Positions 34,482 to 47,800 of a stretch of 64,000 nucleotides of DNA are shown in pieces. The position numbers were made by a program, and so were the translations under genes. Positions within the stretch are counted from its first letter, which is position 1. The number at the start of each line of letters is the position of its first letter. This stretch comes from Arbacia lixula (lineage: Eukaryota; Echinodermata; Echinoidea; Arbacioida; Arbaciidae): positions 8,679,230 through 8,743,229 of the forward strand of contig OZ022578.1 in NCBI GenBank assembly GCA_963669155.1, in the 5' to 3' direction. The notes beneath the pieces were generated by a model. The model searched no databases. It saw nothing but the letters and a program-made list of their open reading frames with translations, and was not told the DNA's origin.

Positions 34482-36024
34482 AACACCAGGGAACTAACTG
34501 TACATAGCTGTGCATATACGTGCTACATAGTAATGGATCAGACAACATTATATATTTTGGTAGAAATGTGAATAGCGGAAGAGGAGGAAATTACGACGAT
34601 GCTGTATCTTTGCAACTACGCGACTAATGAACCCAAAAGGAATGAATTTTTCCTTTGTGGGTAGTCAACCCTATCTTTGGGGTGTGCCAGCAACCAGCCA
34701 AAGAACTTTGCTGGTTTTATTTGTTATTTTAGTGACTGTAAAATAAATCTAGAGTATTTCTTCCATAAATGGTAAATGATATATGTAATGATAAAATGAT
34801 CTGTGGTTGGGTCACGGTATGTTTGCAATGGCTGGGGTGGATTGGCCAAGGGGAAATAAATGTCATTGATATTATATAACATGCGAACAGCGATTATTGG
34901 TGCATACGGGCTACTTTGTGGCTGGATTAAATTAAGACTTTGTTGATTTCAAAATGTACTTCTGTCTCAGTAGACCTGCATCTTACTTCCTTGAATGTAT
35001 TCATGCAATAAGCACTATCGTATCTAATCCAGCTCGCTTCTAAGATATTATCAGGCTGTTGTGCTAGATTCGCATCAATTCAATGTTATTATCGTCCATG
35101 CTCAGTAGTTCATAATCTGCTTGCAGTGCAGTATGCGCCTGAAATAAATACAAAATCTGCATGTGTCAGATTTCGTAGGAATGAAACTTATAAGTCAGAT
35201 GACAGTCTCTTGCCAGATCTACTGTAAGATTTGTACAGGTACAGTGTATATTGCAAACCAGCAAGCACGTAAGATTGCTGTAAGGCAGATGTATAAACAT
35301 TTGATTATGTGATTGATATTTGTTGAGCGTCGTTCCTTATAAACGATATAGACCTTCACAAGGATAGACATGTTAATAAGACGATATTGTGGTTTGGTTA
35401 TAATGTTCTCATCCCATTTCTTATTCTTCCCCTCATCATTGTAGTGAGTATCAAGTGTGAACAGAATTAGCATTCCTTCATTAATATATTATTGATCTGT
35501 ATATTTCTGGTGCCATAGCAAGTCCTTGTTCATTTTCTAGAGGGCGCTGTACAGCGAAATAGGACATGATTGGTTTCTGTGATTACTGTAGCAATACTGA
35601 GATTTGCTGCATGTGTGTAGACAGTTTACCAATGAGAGTCAGGGATATATTAATGTGTTATAACTTTGATTTGGGTAGAAGAAATGTGTATCCTTTATGT
35701 TGAGCTGCTATAAACATGAATTAGTTACAGCTCACTATGGCTGAATCGTCAATATTTGTAAATATATAATAAAGTATTTTTATGCAGTGTACCAAAACAG
35801 TGATCCAATGCATAGAGAATTTAATGTAGATCATTTTGAAGTATTTTGGTAAAAATATCAGTTGGCATATATGTTTTAGTGTTTACACTTTTGTTGATGT
35901 TTATTCATGGAAATGTAAGTTCGAGTATAATTTATTATTTGCACACTGTGAAAGGCAAATGACATGTGCCTGCTCAAAGTGCTTGCTCAAAGCCATATCT
36001 TCTCATTTTAATAACTTTCAAATA

Positions 36025-36186
36025 CAGTCAGACCTGTCTATATAGACTACCATAAGGGACACATAAAATGTGGTCTTTGTGGACCTGCTGACTTAAAGAC
36101 TAGTGCAATTACAAAGCAAAGTGATCTAAAGAAATGCAAGTTGAGTGGTCTTACAGACAGGTGGTGTTAATAGACAGGTTTGACTG
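36025..36186. mobile_element. MITE, family F, copy 1
   Basis: Left CAGTCAGACCTGTCTATATA, right inverse TAATAGACAGGTTTGACTG. 162 bp, no ORF. Confidence 0.75.
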
Positions 36187-39100
36187 CAAATGTAACAGCC
36201 ATATAATTGTTGCTATTGTAGTGACAACTTCTTTTTAGTTAAAATAGAACTCTATGGCTTTTCCTTGATTCATTGTATAGTTTGATGGGGAAAAATGAAA
36301 CGATGGTATAGACAATGATGATCATACTAATGTTGAAACCTCCTTTTCTTTTCTGTTTCTAGAATTTGTCATATGGGAAAAAAGTATTTAAATTTCTATA
36401 CATGATTGAACGAAAATGTGTGCTATGCTAATGGGAAGCATTGAAATAAAAGTGGTTGTTTTTATAATGACGATATCACCTTGTATATTGTGGATGCTAC
36501 CAAAGGATAAACTGCTCACCACATCTCAGAGGGAGCACTCTGATGATGTAATTGCTTTCAGATGTCTGTACATTCATGAGAACAGATATTGTTATCTATT
36601 TTGTATGGACTTATGGAAAATACCATCAGCTCTTGCTCTGTTATTTTCAGGATCAAAATACAATGGTAACTTCAAACAAATACAAGCACATGTACGTTCA
36701 CAGCTAGGTTGAGTTGCAGTTCGGTAATACCATAGTTAATGAATTTGTATTGTGATTTAATGTAGTCGTGTTAATGTGTATTTTCTTAACAATACCGTTA
36801 TGTACAGTAAAACAACATGTTTGTATCTTGAGGATATGTGCTTAGATCTTGTCCTCTAGAATAGATTCCATTTACGCAACAATAGAGACTCATTTTTTTT
36901 AATGGAAACATTTGAATGGATTTGTCATCAGTCTGGATTTAATGGTATACCCTGCACTACATAGATTTAATGCAAAGAGCTATATCAAGATGTGATAACC
37001 TACATAGATTCCTCTTCTTCCTCCTTAACCCCTTCCGGTGCCAGATAGAACACGGCTCTATGGGATTTGTGTACATTAAATGTGAGAAAACACACGTACA
37101 TGGCACACCAAGTGTTGAATAATGTGTGTACGTTTAAGATATGTGCAGTATTTTCACCGTGACACATGAAATGTCAGTATTGCATACATTCTTGCTTTCT
37201 GTTAATTTGTTCCTATACATACATTTCCCAAGATAAAATATCAAAGCAAAACCATGACATATCTTAATGACTACGTAGCTCTCTGCCAATCAAGGAATCT
37301 TGACTTCTTGAAGCGTGGGAAGTGGACCTGGGATTAGAAATCATTTAAGGATACAGCATGAGTGCCTGTGAACCATCGGATGCAATTTGTTGCAATCTCG
37401 TGATCATCTGGTGCTGACATAAAGTGAATTCTAAGCATATAAATTTATGTGTGTATAACCTTGATGTGGTGATACATGGAAATGCTGTGTAAATGGGGAT
37501 TTTTTTGTAATAATGTGTGTGAGCCCCAATCTGTGCCTATACTAGACTCCTTGTGACGTGTTGTTGATGCCGTTGTTTTTATAGGCAAGTGCAACATATT
37601 CTTGTAAACGTTTTTGTGTTCACATTTCATGTGGTTTGTGTCAAAAAGGGTTTTAATTCATGTTGCCATGTGTGAGGAAAATCCATTGGAACTGATTTGA
37701 TACGCATCAAGAGGATCTGTACTGTATATGTAAGGAACCATAACTTGAGTATCCCGCTTAAAACATTGTATTCTGTGTGGTCATTTAAATATTCAATTTG
37801 AAATATGATATGCATCAGCACATCAATCTCATCAAAATGTACAAAATTACATTCATACGTCAGAAAATGAGTTAAAAATGATATTGTCATACCCCATGGT
37901 ACCTAAGAAGACACAACTATTGGTCCTGACCATGCTCTCTTTGCTGTTTCCACCCACGAGTAGTGACAGTCTTTGATGGTGGTCTAGCATGTACCTGGAT
38001 ATATCTGTAAATAAGACTTTTCATCACTGAAGCATCTTCAGTACTTAATGTCATCAATGATTACAAGAAAAAGCTGTTAGCAATATTTACAGTTATTGTA
38101 AATCACGCAGATTGTAACTGCATGTAGCATGCCATAGCAAATGGGGTCATATTTGATTGTTTCTATGGTAGGGCCAGAACTTTCAATATTAATTGGGATA
38201 CTGCACTGCTTTATGATATAAAATGGATATTGTCCATTTTGTATACCTTCACAGAACATGTTTTTTATTCGCTCCATTTGACCTATAAAATTATTTGATA
38301 TCTTCCTAGTTGTACATCTTGATCAATACACAATCTTTCTGTGAACTTTAAGGTGTTGTGTAAATAGAAAGTTTGCTTGAAAAGCAAAATTTCAGGGTGA
38401 AGAATAATTGCCTCGGCTTGCTAACATCTGTATTCAAAATGTAAAAATGTTTCATCATGGGGAGTTAATGTTGGAATGAGTTGTTAGAGATTTGAAACCA
38501 TATTAAATGAACACCTGTATTTGATCCATATGAAGGGACTGCATGAAGGTTTCTCCCATGTTTTCATGATGTATCAAATTTATTTACAAAACGGTGGCGA
38601 TATATAAAATGTTGGCATTGTATAAAATATATGTGCTGTTTCTGATGGCACAAATGTTCTCAACTTACCATTTCCCGGCACCGTCCCTATAACATGCAAT
38701 GATAGACATCCATGAGACTACTGGTTATTTATGATTATCAATTGAATTGTTTGTGTGTTGATGCAATACCTGTGTTTTACTGTTCCTTGATGTGCTAATT
38801 ATTAAACTACTGATTATGGAAATCATGGTAGCAAAATACTGTGTTTCTGGTCTCTTTTATGATCTGTTAATATTACATGTTTTGTCAAGTATACTGCATT
38901 CACCATATTTGCACAATCATACCTTTCATACATGTTCCTGTTGATGTCCATACATTTTTGGGTTGCAATAAACAGTTCATGTGCACAAGAGCTAACTTTT
39001 GTTGAGAAAATCTGACATGTAGATAAAAAAAATAACAGCCTTTTGTATCACAAGTTTGGTGTGAAGTGGTGAATAGAACATTGTTTCTGGTTGTGTTTTT

Positions 39101-42100
39101 ACATGGACATTATGAAATCTGCAGAAGGCTCATTCAAGCTTTGGTAACTCCCTCACGTACACACAAACATCAACAGAATACTAGTTCAAGAATGTATATA
39201 TTTGCATTCACAATGTTTTATAAATTCTGTTATTTGTGTCTCACTGTGAACAGCATATTTAAAATGTGACATGAAAATGACTCGAGCCAAAAACCATGTT
39301 TAAAATGAATGACATAACATTCACTACATATCATGAACATAACTCCATGCATACATGTTCAAATCAAAATAATTATATTAAAAATGTGTACAATCTGTCA
39401 TCTGGCTACCAAACGACTCGCCCGACGTTCCAAGAACCTTCAATTCGCTACGAACCATTCATGATTAATACATACCACTGCCAACGTACACAGGTCGGAG
39501 TCTTGTGTGATTCTGACATTCATAATTGCACAGATATACAGTACATGCATATATTCTTTCAATAAATACATAAACAAGTCATACGTTTACATGCATAGAG
39601 AATCTTTTCTAATTCTTTTATGTTCACAAGGATGGACATGTGCTATACTATGCACTTGTAAAAATATGTGCAATGCCCCATGCCAAATCTATGTTTCATT
39701 CCAATCTTTATTTACAGTGTATCCACACACGTTAACTTCTTTTCATTGGTTTTCCTTTCCTTACCATGTTACTATCATTGTAGTACTCAACCCCTGGCAA
39801 AGGAAAAATCATAGAACTTTGGCTTGGATCTGAACATACTATAGCTTGGCAGTACAGCATGACATAGCGGTACACCATAAACTTGCAGCTCCTTTGTTGC
39901 ATTTTACTAAGTATTTGACTGAAGAACAGAATAGCACAGCGTGTTCATTAATACAGCGATGGAGGATGAATCATTTTGTATAGAGGCATCTACATGTGTG
40001 TACTCTGAAACACACCATGTCATTGTAAGTACCCTTTCGTTCCAAACTACACGCACATAATGATGTAAAGCAAGTTGACGTGCAAGCACACTTTGAATAC
40101 TAGTGGCACATTCCCATTGTCATGAGAGTCAAACATCAAACAAAGTTAACATTTTCCTTGAAAGACTTGCTGGATGCATTAACATACAATTTAGGGTTCG
40201 ACTATTCAATGGAAAAAGAAATCCCAAACACTAGATAACGTTCCATTTTAATGGTTGCATTTGTGATACTCATAATTCATGAACTGTGGTTTATTTTCTG
40301 ACTTTCATATCTTCAAATGGCTGAAAACATTCTAACCTACCAGTGACATTTGAATTCACTACCAAATTCACTTCGCTTCATTTTAGGTCACCCTACTTGA
40401 AGCTGTTGAAAGTGATCGACAAGCACATGAAGTTGACTGCTTGTCTCTATGTCATTGCGATCATATGGACAGGCATGAGCAAAACACCTTGTCCAGGAGT
40501 GTAGGTACCAGGCCAGGCTTAATCCCAGGATTAAATGTCGTAAAACCTATGACCACTAGACCACACTGGTCTTTTTAAAATCAAAACAGAACAAAATACA
40601 ACTAAAATCTGCATTAAAAGTGAAAGAGCCATTGCCAGTACTGTAATTAAAATACAATCAAACAAAGCAACACATGCATACATATAGATATCATCTCATA
40701 AATTACAACTTATTTACAACTTATTCCAAACTTTTTCCCTGTGTGCTTGTCTTCAACACAGATGGTATCAAACATACACGAAAGCAGTTTCAAGTCTTTA
40801 CTTCCGTAGCATACATAAGTTTTGTTTTCTCATGCACAATATGGCATACATATTCTAGCTTTTCATCAAATGTAGTGTACTGCTTATTTGCAATACATAT
40901 CTATGACTGGAAAGAGAACAAAACAGTTTTTAAGATTTCCCATTCTTTGCAAAAAGCTTTCTACTACCATAAATAAAACTTTGCTCCCTGGTCTCCACAC
41001 GGGAAGCTCTCACAAACTTTGTCATTTTGACAACAATCAGCACCAACTAGTTTTACTGCATGCTCCAAGCCCACGGAATAAACAAGGATTTTCATTATTG
41101 GTGTTATAATGATTTTTCTCTCTTTTTGGGTGAAGACAATTTGGGCTGCCTGATCAGGCAACAAGACGTAAACATTGGTCCGAAAAGTTTGGATGGTCAA
41201 TACCTACATTTGGTTGTCCTGGCAATCAGCTAGCTACGAACATGTACAATGATGAACATGGTATAGATCCCACAAGAGAGAAAAGCACCAGGTTCTGAAG
41301 TTAATATGTCTGCATTGTTTGAGTGCACTGAATACATATTTCCAGGCTGGCACAACATTTCCTAATACTTGACCCATCCTGTGTAAATAAACAGCTGCTC
41401 TATGGGATGTGGGATATATCTGGTGAATAAATTTACACACGGTATGCAATGAGTTTATACTGAATGCAGTAAGTGACCTATCAATAAAATCATCAGTTCT
41501 GTTCAATAATTGATGTTAAGGAGAATGATGTGATGTGGTGCATAACAAGTATCAACATCAACTCAAAGAGAAACGGCTTTCACCAATTTCACTTTTCAAA
41601 GTCAATTTCAGGAGGATCTTGAGTGGATTCCTGATTTAGCACCATACTGGTAAGGTGTGTGGGTCACACGTCTCTGGCAGACAGCTTCGCACATAGGATA
41701 TATCACCAAACATCTGTCATGCTGTCATGGTGGTCCCTCATGAAATAAGGTCAAATTCATTAAGAAAAAAATTACACAATTCTTTTGAAATGAAATTAAG
41801 TCAACTTCAGTATAAGTTGTCAAAAAACATACCAGCCAGATCTTGTGAATGTTCTAAGCGCATCTAGCAAACAGGCCTGCACATATCAGAGAGCTCAGAC
41901 ATTTGGAGTTATTTTCAGGTTTGTCCCTCATGACACATATGCATGATGGATAATGGTACCATCATCATCATCATTGTATAATGTCAAATCCAGTGATCTC
42001 CAGAGCATTTCACAGTCACATCTTGCTATCAGAGAGGTTTGGAGTCATTCTCAGGGTTGCCCTTCACAACCTCACGATATAATGTAATCATCATTCATTA

Positions 42101-42166
42101 TTGTAAGCATAATGCATAATGTCAAATCCAGTGATCTTGAGAGAGAGAGAGAACGAGCATCTTGCA

Positions 42167-42355
42167 TCACATTTCGCCATCAGAGAGGTTGCCGGCTGCG
42201 TCGGTGTTGCGGGACAGCATGTAGTTGTCCATGTCGATGGAGCGGCAGTTGTGGATAGCGTAGCGTAGTCTGTCAGCCATGACAGCCTGGCTGGAGTAGG
42301 GAGGGATACGCAGCTGGAAGAAGCAGGTCTGAGCTGTGGGCAGGCCATCCACCGC
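42167..42355 (-). CDS. HERC1: HERC1 last exon: HECT active-site cysteine
   Basis: Encodes [18 protein letters not shown] with the thioester Cys, then [19 protein letters not shown] and a short tail ending SDGEM; stop TGA at 42167-42169. Acceptor TTTCTCCCAG. Nothing suggests loss of activity. Confidence 0.97.
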   Translation of the reverse strand, partial: AVDGLPTAQTCFFQLRIPPYSSQAVMADRLRYAIHNCRSIDMDNYMLSRNTDAAGNLSDGEM

Positions 42356-44732
42356 CTGGGAGAAAGGGGTACAAAGCAAAGCCATGTCTCACATACATAT
42401 GCAGCATCTTCATAAGAAGTGTATGTGCACTCTTGTATAAAACTTACTATTGATGGTAGCTTTGCTGCTAATGGCAATTTCGATAGAAACCTTGACTTTG
42501 ATCAGCCGTTTCTCCAACTACAATCTTAGAAGCATAAAGACTTTGATGTGGAAAGCTAATACTTTGATTAGAATTGAACAAATGAAAAAGTGCTCTTAAA
42601 TATGGGATGAATATTGATGACAGCACTGAACTGATCTAAACACATGTAAACCGTTTTTGATATGTATGCAAATGTTGTGTATGTCTGCCAAACAATGAGT
42701 TAACTGATGACCGCAAAACTTGTCCAAGGTATGTCTGACTAGCAACAACTAATAGATTCAGAGCACATTCTATCCACTGAAATTAAATCAGGAGGAAAGC
42801 ATGCATACATTTGAATACATCAGGAAAATGGAATTGCAACTTACAATCAATATCATTCATTGTTTGTGTTTTGTTTTAATGCTGAATGTGGAGTAAAAGG
42901 AAATGAGATGAAATAAAATCAAAATAAAATGTAAATGAGGTGAGTTGGAGCTGACAGAGTTGAGAAAGGCAAGTCTTACCCGGTCCACCTTCATGATCTG
43001 GAAGCGTTGTGAGATGTCTGCGATGTTGGCGGGGAGACGGGAGCGGCCGGAGACAAAGCGCATGAAGAGAACTCTCTCCTCATTGGTGAACTGTTCTAGT
43101 GTCTGCCATAGCCACTGTACCAAGGAGTGGTGCTCATCAATCTCACGATATCTGCAAACAAGCAAACATTTCACTCAATTTGATATGATTCATTTTCTGC
43201 ATGATTTCCAATACAACAGGATACACTAGTAGAGATATGTGCTTACAATTATACAGAGGATAGAGTGAGCCATAGAAAGAGAGAAAGAGAGAGAGAAAGA
43301 AAGATGTGTACCATTCCAACTGTTTTATGTTTCATGCTTGTTACTGATGATGTCAAGATGGAAGGAAAAGTCGGTTCAAATCCAAGTCAGCTCATTTTCT
43401 TATGACAGACCACTTCCAGTGTAATGAACATGGATACAAGAATATGTAATAAAGAGGCAAGTTGCCAGGTCCAGATTTCAAAAAGTCATGTGCAAACCTA
43501 TGCGTTCAAATCCATGTGACAAGATGTCAATGTCTTTGGGAGTGCCCAACATTAGCCCGCTAGACAATGTTGGATCAGTAAAACTCTCGTAAGGGATGTT
43601 GTTTAGAATCAGAGGCCTGCAACACAATGGGTATGACGACAACACTGCAGAACTCAATATAAGAGTGTTGGTCCCGTACATAAAGGGTTACGAAAAGACG
43701 GAGCACGGATGGGGAGTGTTACCTGACGACTCTCTTGAGGATGTCAACTGAGATGACAGGCATGCCGCACACCATCTGCTCCAGCTGGTGATATGTCAGG
43801 AGGGACAGGAGAGGGATGGGCACAATCCAAGACATACCCTCCCTCACTGCAGCCACCTGCCACACACACAGACACAATCAAAGGGTTTAGAGTTACATCA
43901 ACAACACTCATTAGAAGTGCTTTATACATTGTGAAACAAGGTGTTCCTCAAACCAATAGTGCTATCTAAATCTTCATGGATATATGTCATCACAGTGTTT
44001 ATGTAAACCATGTTGTGTTAAATGTCAAAATGTCAAAGTAAGGCCCCCTGGTACAAACAGTGTTATACCACTGAAGGGGTTGTCATGGATAAGTAATACT
44101 CATAAATTAATAAACACAGGAAAAAATGTAAGTCCCCCCCTATGCAAAATAACATAAGGAACAATCCTGCCAAATTATTTCTCCCAAAACCTCTTCGATA
44201 AAAAGTTATGCTATTTTGTTCAGGGGGGGTTCGGGACTTCCTTTTTTGTGTGTGTTTAGAAATATAAGTACCTGATAATTGATGGCCTATTTTTTGAAGG
44301 ACAGAGAAAGAACTGATAGATGTGTACACAGGAAATTTGACAGTAATAGACATATAAGCCATTGAACTGGAGTATGGTGGTGCGGATGCATACCTGTCTG
44401 TCTAGTTCGTGGAGTCGGTAGGCCAGGGATCTCTCGACATACTCCTTGCGGTTACTGAAGGTAAGAGGGATGCTCCAGCCACCAGGCACGATGGGTACAA
44501 AGCGGCCATCAGCACTCTGACCCTCAAACCTCTCTAGAGGAATCACCTACATGGAAGGGGTAAGCAGGAGATGTGACGTATTATCAAATATCATCACCTA
44601 GCAATATCAGCATCATTGGTATCAACATCATCATCATCAAAATTTCATATCACCATCATTATCATCATCACCTTCATCACCAATATCACCATGATCATCA
44701 TCACCATGATCATTGTTATCTACATCATCATT

Positions 44733-44779
<47 letters not shown>

Positions 44780-44815
44780 TATCATCATCATCATCATCAT
44801 CATCATTGTTATCTA

Positions 44816-44862
<47 letters not shown>

Positions 44863-47800
44863 CCACCAATGTCTGACCCCTTAAACATCTCCAAGGGAAC
44901 TACCTCTACAAGAAGACTAACCAGTAGATAAGTGATATCCTCATCATAATTGTCATTTTTCTCTGTCTTGCAAGCATCTCAATAGAATCTCCTTGACATA
45001 AAGAATACACAGCACATACCGCATATTATAAACACTATCTCATCTTCACAATTGTCATTAACGCCATCATCATTACCAATATCTCCACCTCTGCCATCCC
45101 AATGGTCAGAATAGGAATTTTCACCATAATCTCCATCATTGCCATCACTAATTGAAAACCTATTTCACTTGAAATTAACACTCCCAGTTCTTGTATACTT
45201 ATGTTCATTCATGTAAACTAAACATAAATCAAATCATTTTAATTTTGAACCTCAGGACAGATATTGATGTTGTCAATGTAAGTCACAACTTAATGATTGA
45301 TTTTAAGCTTCAATCAACCCTTGTCGTGAGTCTGCAAGTTGCCACGTTTGGTACTCACCTCATGAAAGTTGTCTTCACTGACTCCGCTCTTGTCGATATC
45401 GCTGATGCTTCGCAGGTTCTGCACATTCAGCAAGTCCACCTGGCAAAACAGAACATCATACTGTGATTAAAAGGGATTTTTACTAAGAATTGCATGTCAG
45501 TCTCTGAAGGAAGTCTTTACACCACAGTACACGTTGCATGCACTAGCGGCATATTTTAAGTAACATTGCAAAGTATCCAATGGACACAATGGCATCACTC
45601 ATGAGCAACCGCTTATGATATTTACTCTTTGTTTATCAATAGTGTGCACACACATGGTACACCTGTACAGTGGCTGGATAGCCCACAATAACCTTGTTTC
45701 TGGCTGTGAGCTCTTTTCTAATATGTTTGTAGTATACAGGTTAAATTGCATTTGTTTTTGTACACGCAAGTTCTGAATGGTTGCACTCAAAACCTGTAAC
45801 TACCCCCACATCTCATTATACACCCCTAACCCATGACCACACCCTCACCTCTTCCAAGTCTTGAATGGTGAGAGGGATACTAACGAGCTGTTTCCAGACC
45901 AGGGGTGCTAGGTGTAGGTCCAGCGGCTTCTTGGTGCGGATGGCTACCCCTACTTATACCCCCCCCCCACCACACACACACACATACACCCCTCCCTGTG
46001 ATCCTCTCACCTCTTCCAAGTCTTGAATGGTGAGAGGGATACCAGCTAGCTGCTTCCAGACCAGGGGTGCTAGGTGGAGGTCCAGCGGCTTCTTGGTGCG
46101 GATGGCGACCCCAAACAGGATTCCCAGGAACTTAAAGAGGGACAGGTGTTCTTCAGAGTTGGCTGACGGGTTCAGCAGGAACCTGTTAAGAAGACATCGC
46201 AGGATTACTCTACAACTGCCAGGAAAGACTATGCTCTATGTGATAGATGAACGTAGTTAGCAAAAAATGGTAAATGAGGAAAAAGCCAGAGATTGTTCAT
46301 AAGCACTCCCGCAGTGATATTATGTACATTCTTAGAATTACAGAAATTAATATTTTTCATTCTTAATCACCCCTCCCCCCCAAAAAAGTGCATTTGGATG
46401 AGAACAATTGTAATGTTGTCTGTACCATTTTTGGGACTCCTTCAAACTCCCATCAATACCCTCTCCCATTTCCATTTCATCTCATTTATTTTTAGTTTCA
46501 TAACAAAATAAAGCTAAGAACAGTGTTTTGTAAGTGTTATGAAATAAATATCCATCTCTCCTCCTTTTCAATCTTTCCTTTCCTTTATTTACCTAAATTC
46601 GCGCTAGTTGCTATCATTTAGACCATGTTTAGACAACGGTAACCTTAAACCATCATAACTAGCGTGAAGCTAGCACCCTACAGAGAATGTGTGCATTCAT
46701 TTTTGGACTTTCTCAAAGTGTATGCCCTAATTGAAGCAAACTTATTTGCTTACATGCCACAAAATTTGCTTAAAACGTGGACTAAATCTAAAAGCCCTTT
46801 GTGTATTTAGGCAATCCTTGTTTGGCGTTGAGCGTCCTACCTGTCTCTATTACTGCCAGTCTCAGCTGCTGCGTTGGGTGTGGGAATGAGGAGGCCAACA
46901 GTGCCAGACTCTAGCTCTTGACACATCTCAGTGATGGTGTCATCAAACACTCCACCTGCATCATCAGCACCCTCTCCAACCAGCTTCACCTTCCAGGCCC
47001 TCGCAGGCAGCCGCAGGTCTGCCGGACGCAGACGCACCACTTGCTTGGCGATCTGCACAAAGATGGGCTTGCACTTGCGCCCTCTGTAGACAAGAAATAG
47101 TAATCGTTTGTGAGCATGCATTGGCTGTATTACTACTGTATCGACAGCTCTGTTGCTTTCACAAGGGACAAACACCTCATACACCATTGAAAAAAATCCA
47201 CATGTAAACTTTTTTTTGTAAGACAGATTGCAGTGCAAATTTCACAACATATCATGTGAAAATTGATGAGTAATATACCTGTGATTGAGGAGTTGGTAGT
47301 AAAGTGTAACTTACTAGTGACAAACTGATGTCTCACTAAAAATAAATTTAAGAAACTAAGTTCCCATTGAAGGTAACTCCCATGTAAACAACCAACCAGG
47401 GTCTTCCTATACTGACCTGGTGGCTAGCCTCTTGACTAAAACCAAAACAAATATTTAACAGCGATAGAGGAGCAGTTAGTACAGTGTGACTAACTAGTGA
47501 CAAACTGATGCCTCACCCAAAATAATTGTAAGTTATTTGTTGGCTGAGTTACTAGTGAAGGCAACACAGCCAATCAGAGCCCTTTCCATACTGACCTGGT
47601 AGCAAGCCTCTTGACAGTGACCTGTGGGCCATAGTTCTTGCCCTGAACCATGGTGCGGCCGATGGCCCTGACCATGGGCAGGGTGTAGACCCTAGGGGCC
47701 AGAAGGGGGCGTAGAGACCCGTCCATCAGACCTGACATCCCTGCCCCGTATGGCCCTAGGGTGATGTGCTGTCACATGTTAAAGAGAGAGAGAAAAGTCC

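Larger units (their letters stand above)
34263..42166. other. 3' UTRs and intergenic space between convergent genes
   Basis: No open frame here looks coding. AATAAA hexamers that could end the ACSBG transcript lie at 34742 and 35768, among others; TTTATT at 40290 could serve HERC1 on the other strand. I cannot choose between them without transcript data. Also present: a foldback repeat just after the ACSBG stop and another repeat at 36025-36186. The remaining sequence is AT-rich and unremarkable. Confidence 0.6.

Noticed and set aside
44573..44931. His-, Ile-, Asp- and Ser-rich frames
   Set aside because: All come from the ATC microsatellite in a HERC1 intron.
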